13,519 nt of DNA. Origin: Symbiodinium natans (Eukaryota > Sar > Dinophyceae > Suessiales > Symbiodiniaceae). This document shows, one piece after another, positions 13,471-13,519 of this stretch. Made by a program: the position numbers and the translations under genes. Location of the stretch: contig CAJNDS010001588.1 of assembly GCA_905221605.1 (NCBI GenBank), forward strand, positions 1 to 13,519. Direction: 5' to 3'. Position 1 is the stretch's first letter, and each line of letters begins with the position of its first letter. The notes beneath the pieces were generated by a model. It had not been told where the DNA came from and did not search any database. It worked only from the letters and a program-made list of their open reading frames with translations.

Positions 13471-13519
13471 ACTCTTCTGGCCCAAGTTCAGCTCCAAACG
13501 TGGAGTGGGGGAGTGGGGA
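13471..13519. repeat. Truncated cassette remnant and C-to-G strand switch at the window end
   Basis: ACTCTTCTGGCCCAAG matches the cassette core, then diverges to TTCAG. CTCCA-AACG-TGGAG (13492-13505) forms a small hairpin, after which the array continues as GGGGGAGT, the reverse orientation. Confidence 0.85.

Overview
The window appears to hold no protein-coding or RNA gene. It is a eukaryotic, subtelomere-like mosaic of minisatellites, short inverted repeats and interstitial telomeric tracts. The telomeric repeat is TTTAGGG, the plant type. It is also used by many green algae, brown algae, dinoflagellates, cryptophytes and apicomplexans, so the lineage cannot be fixed from this sequence. The G- and C-rich composition and the density of minisatellites make me lean towards an alga or protist, but that is only inference. 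In five of six tracts the G-rich strand is the + strand, so the usual polarity would put a chromosome end to the right. The tract at 6885-6919 is reversed.

The layout falls into blocks that mostly end in telomeric tracts. Block I (1-2147) is a ~31-bp minisatellite of about 60 units, a short spacer, a perfect 10-bp hairpin and about three telomeric units. Block II (2141-3563) is a G-rich compound module present twice; each copy has a 10/11-bp array, then a 9-bp array, then a ~60-bp conserved block with a CGAGC/GCTCG dyad. It ends in a ~16-unit telomeric tract. Block III (3564-5104) is the least repetitive part. It carries a perfect 56-bp direct repeat, several hairpins, a GGGGGGTCCCA array and another telomeric tract.

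Block IV (5105-6919) holds a palindromic 29-bp satellite with a five-unit higher-order repeat, a diverged direct repeat, a C-rich patch, a 40-bp minisatellite with three variant classes, and the reversed (CCCTAAA) tract. Block V (6920-8800) is a CAGTGAAAA/CTGAACCCTGG repeat field with recent 190-bp and 154-bp tandem duplications. It continues into a 22-bp minisatellite arranged forward-inverted-forward, which can form two alternative perfect hairpins of 65-66 bp, and ends in a long telomeric tract. Block VI (8801-13519) starts with a poly-A-ended fragment. The rest is mostly (CCCCCACT)n with two strand switches, a ~1.63-kb segmental duplication, an 82-nt poly-C run and a 35/43-bp dimeric array.

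All long open frames lie in these arrays. The unit lengths (31, 40, 22 and 8 bp) are not multiples of three and the units contain no stop codons, so several or all frames stay open at once. I treat them as artefacts and call no CDS. The main interest is structural: telomere-bounded mosaicism, dyad-rich satellites and hairpin-forming inverted arrays.
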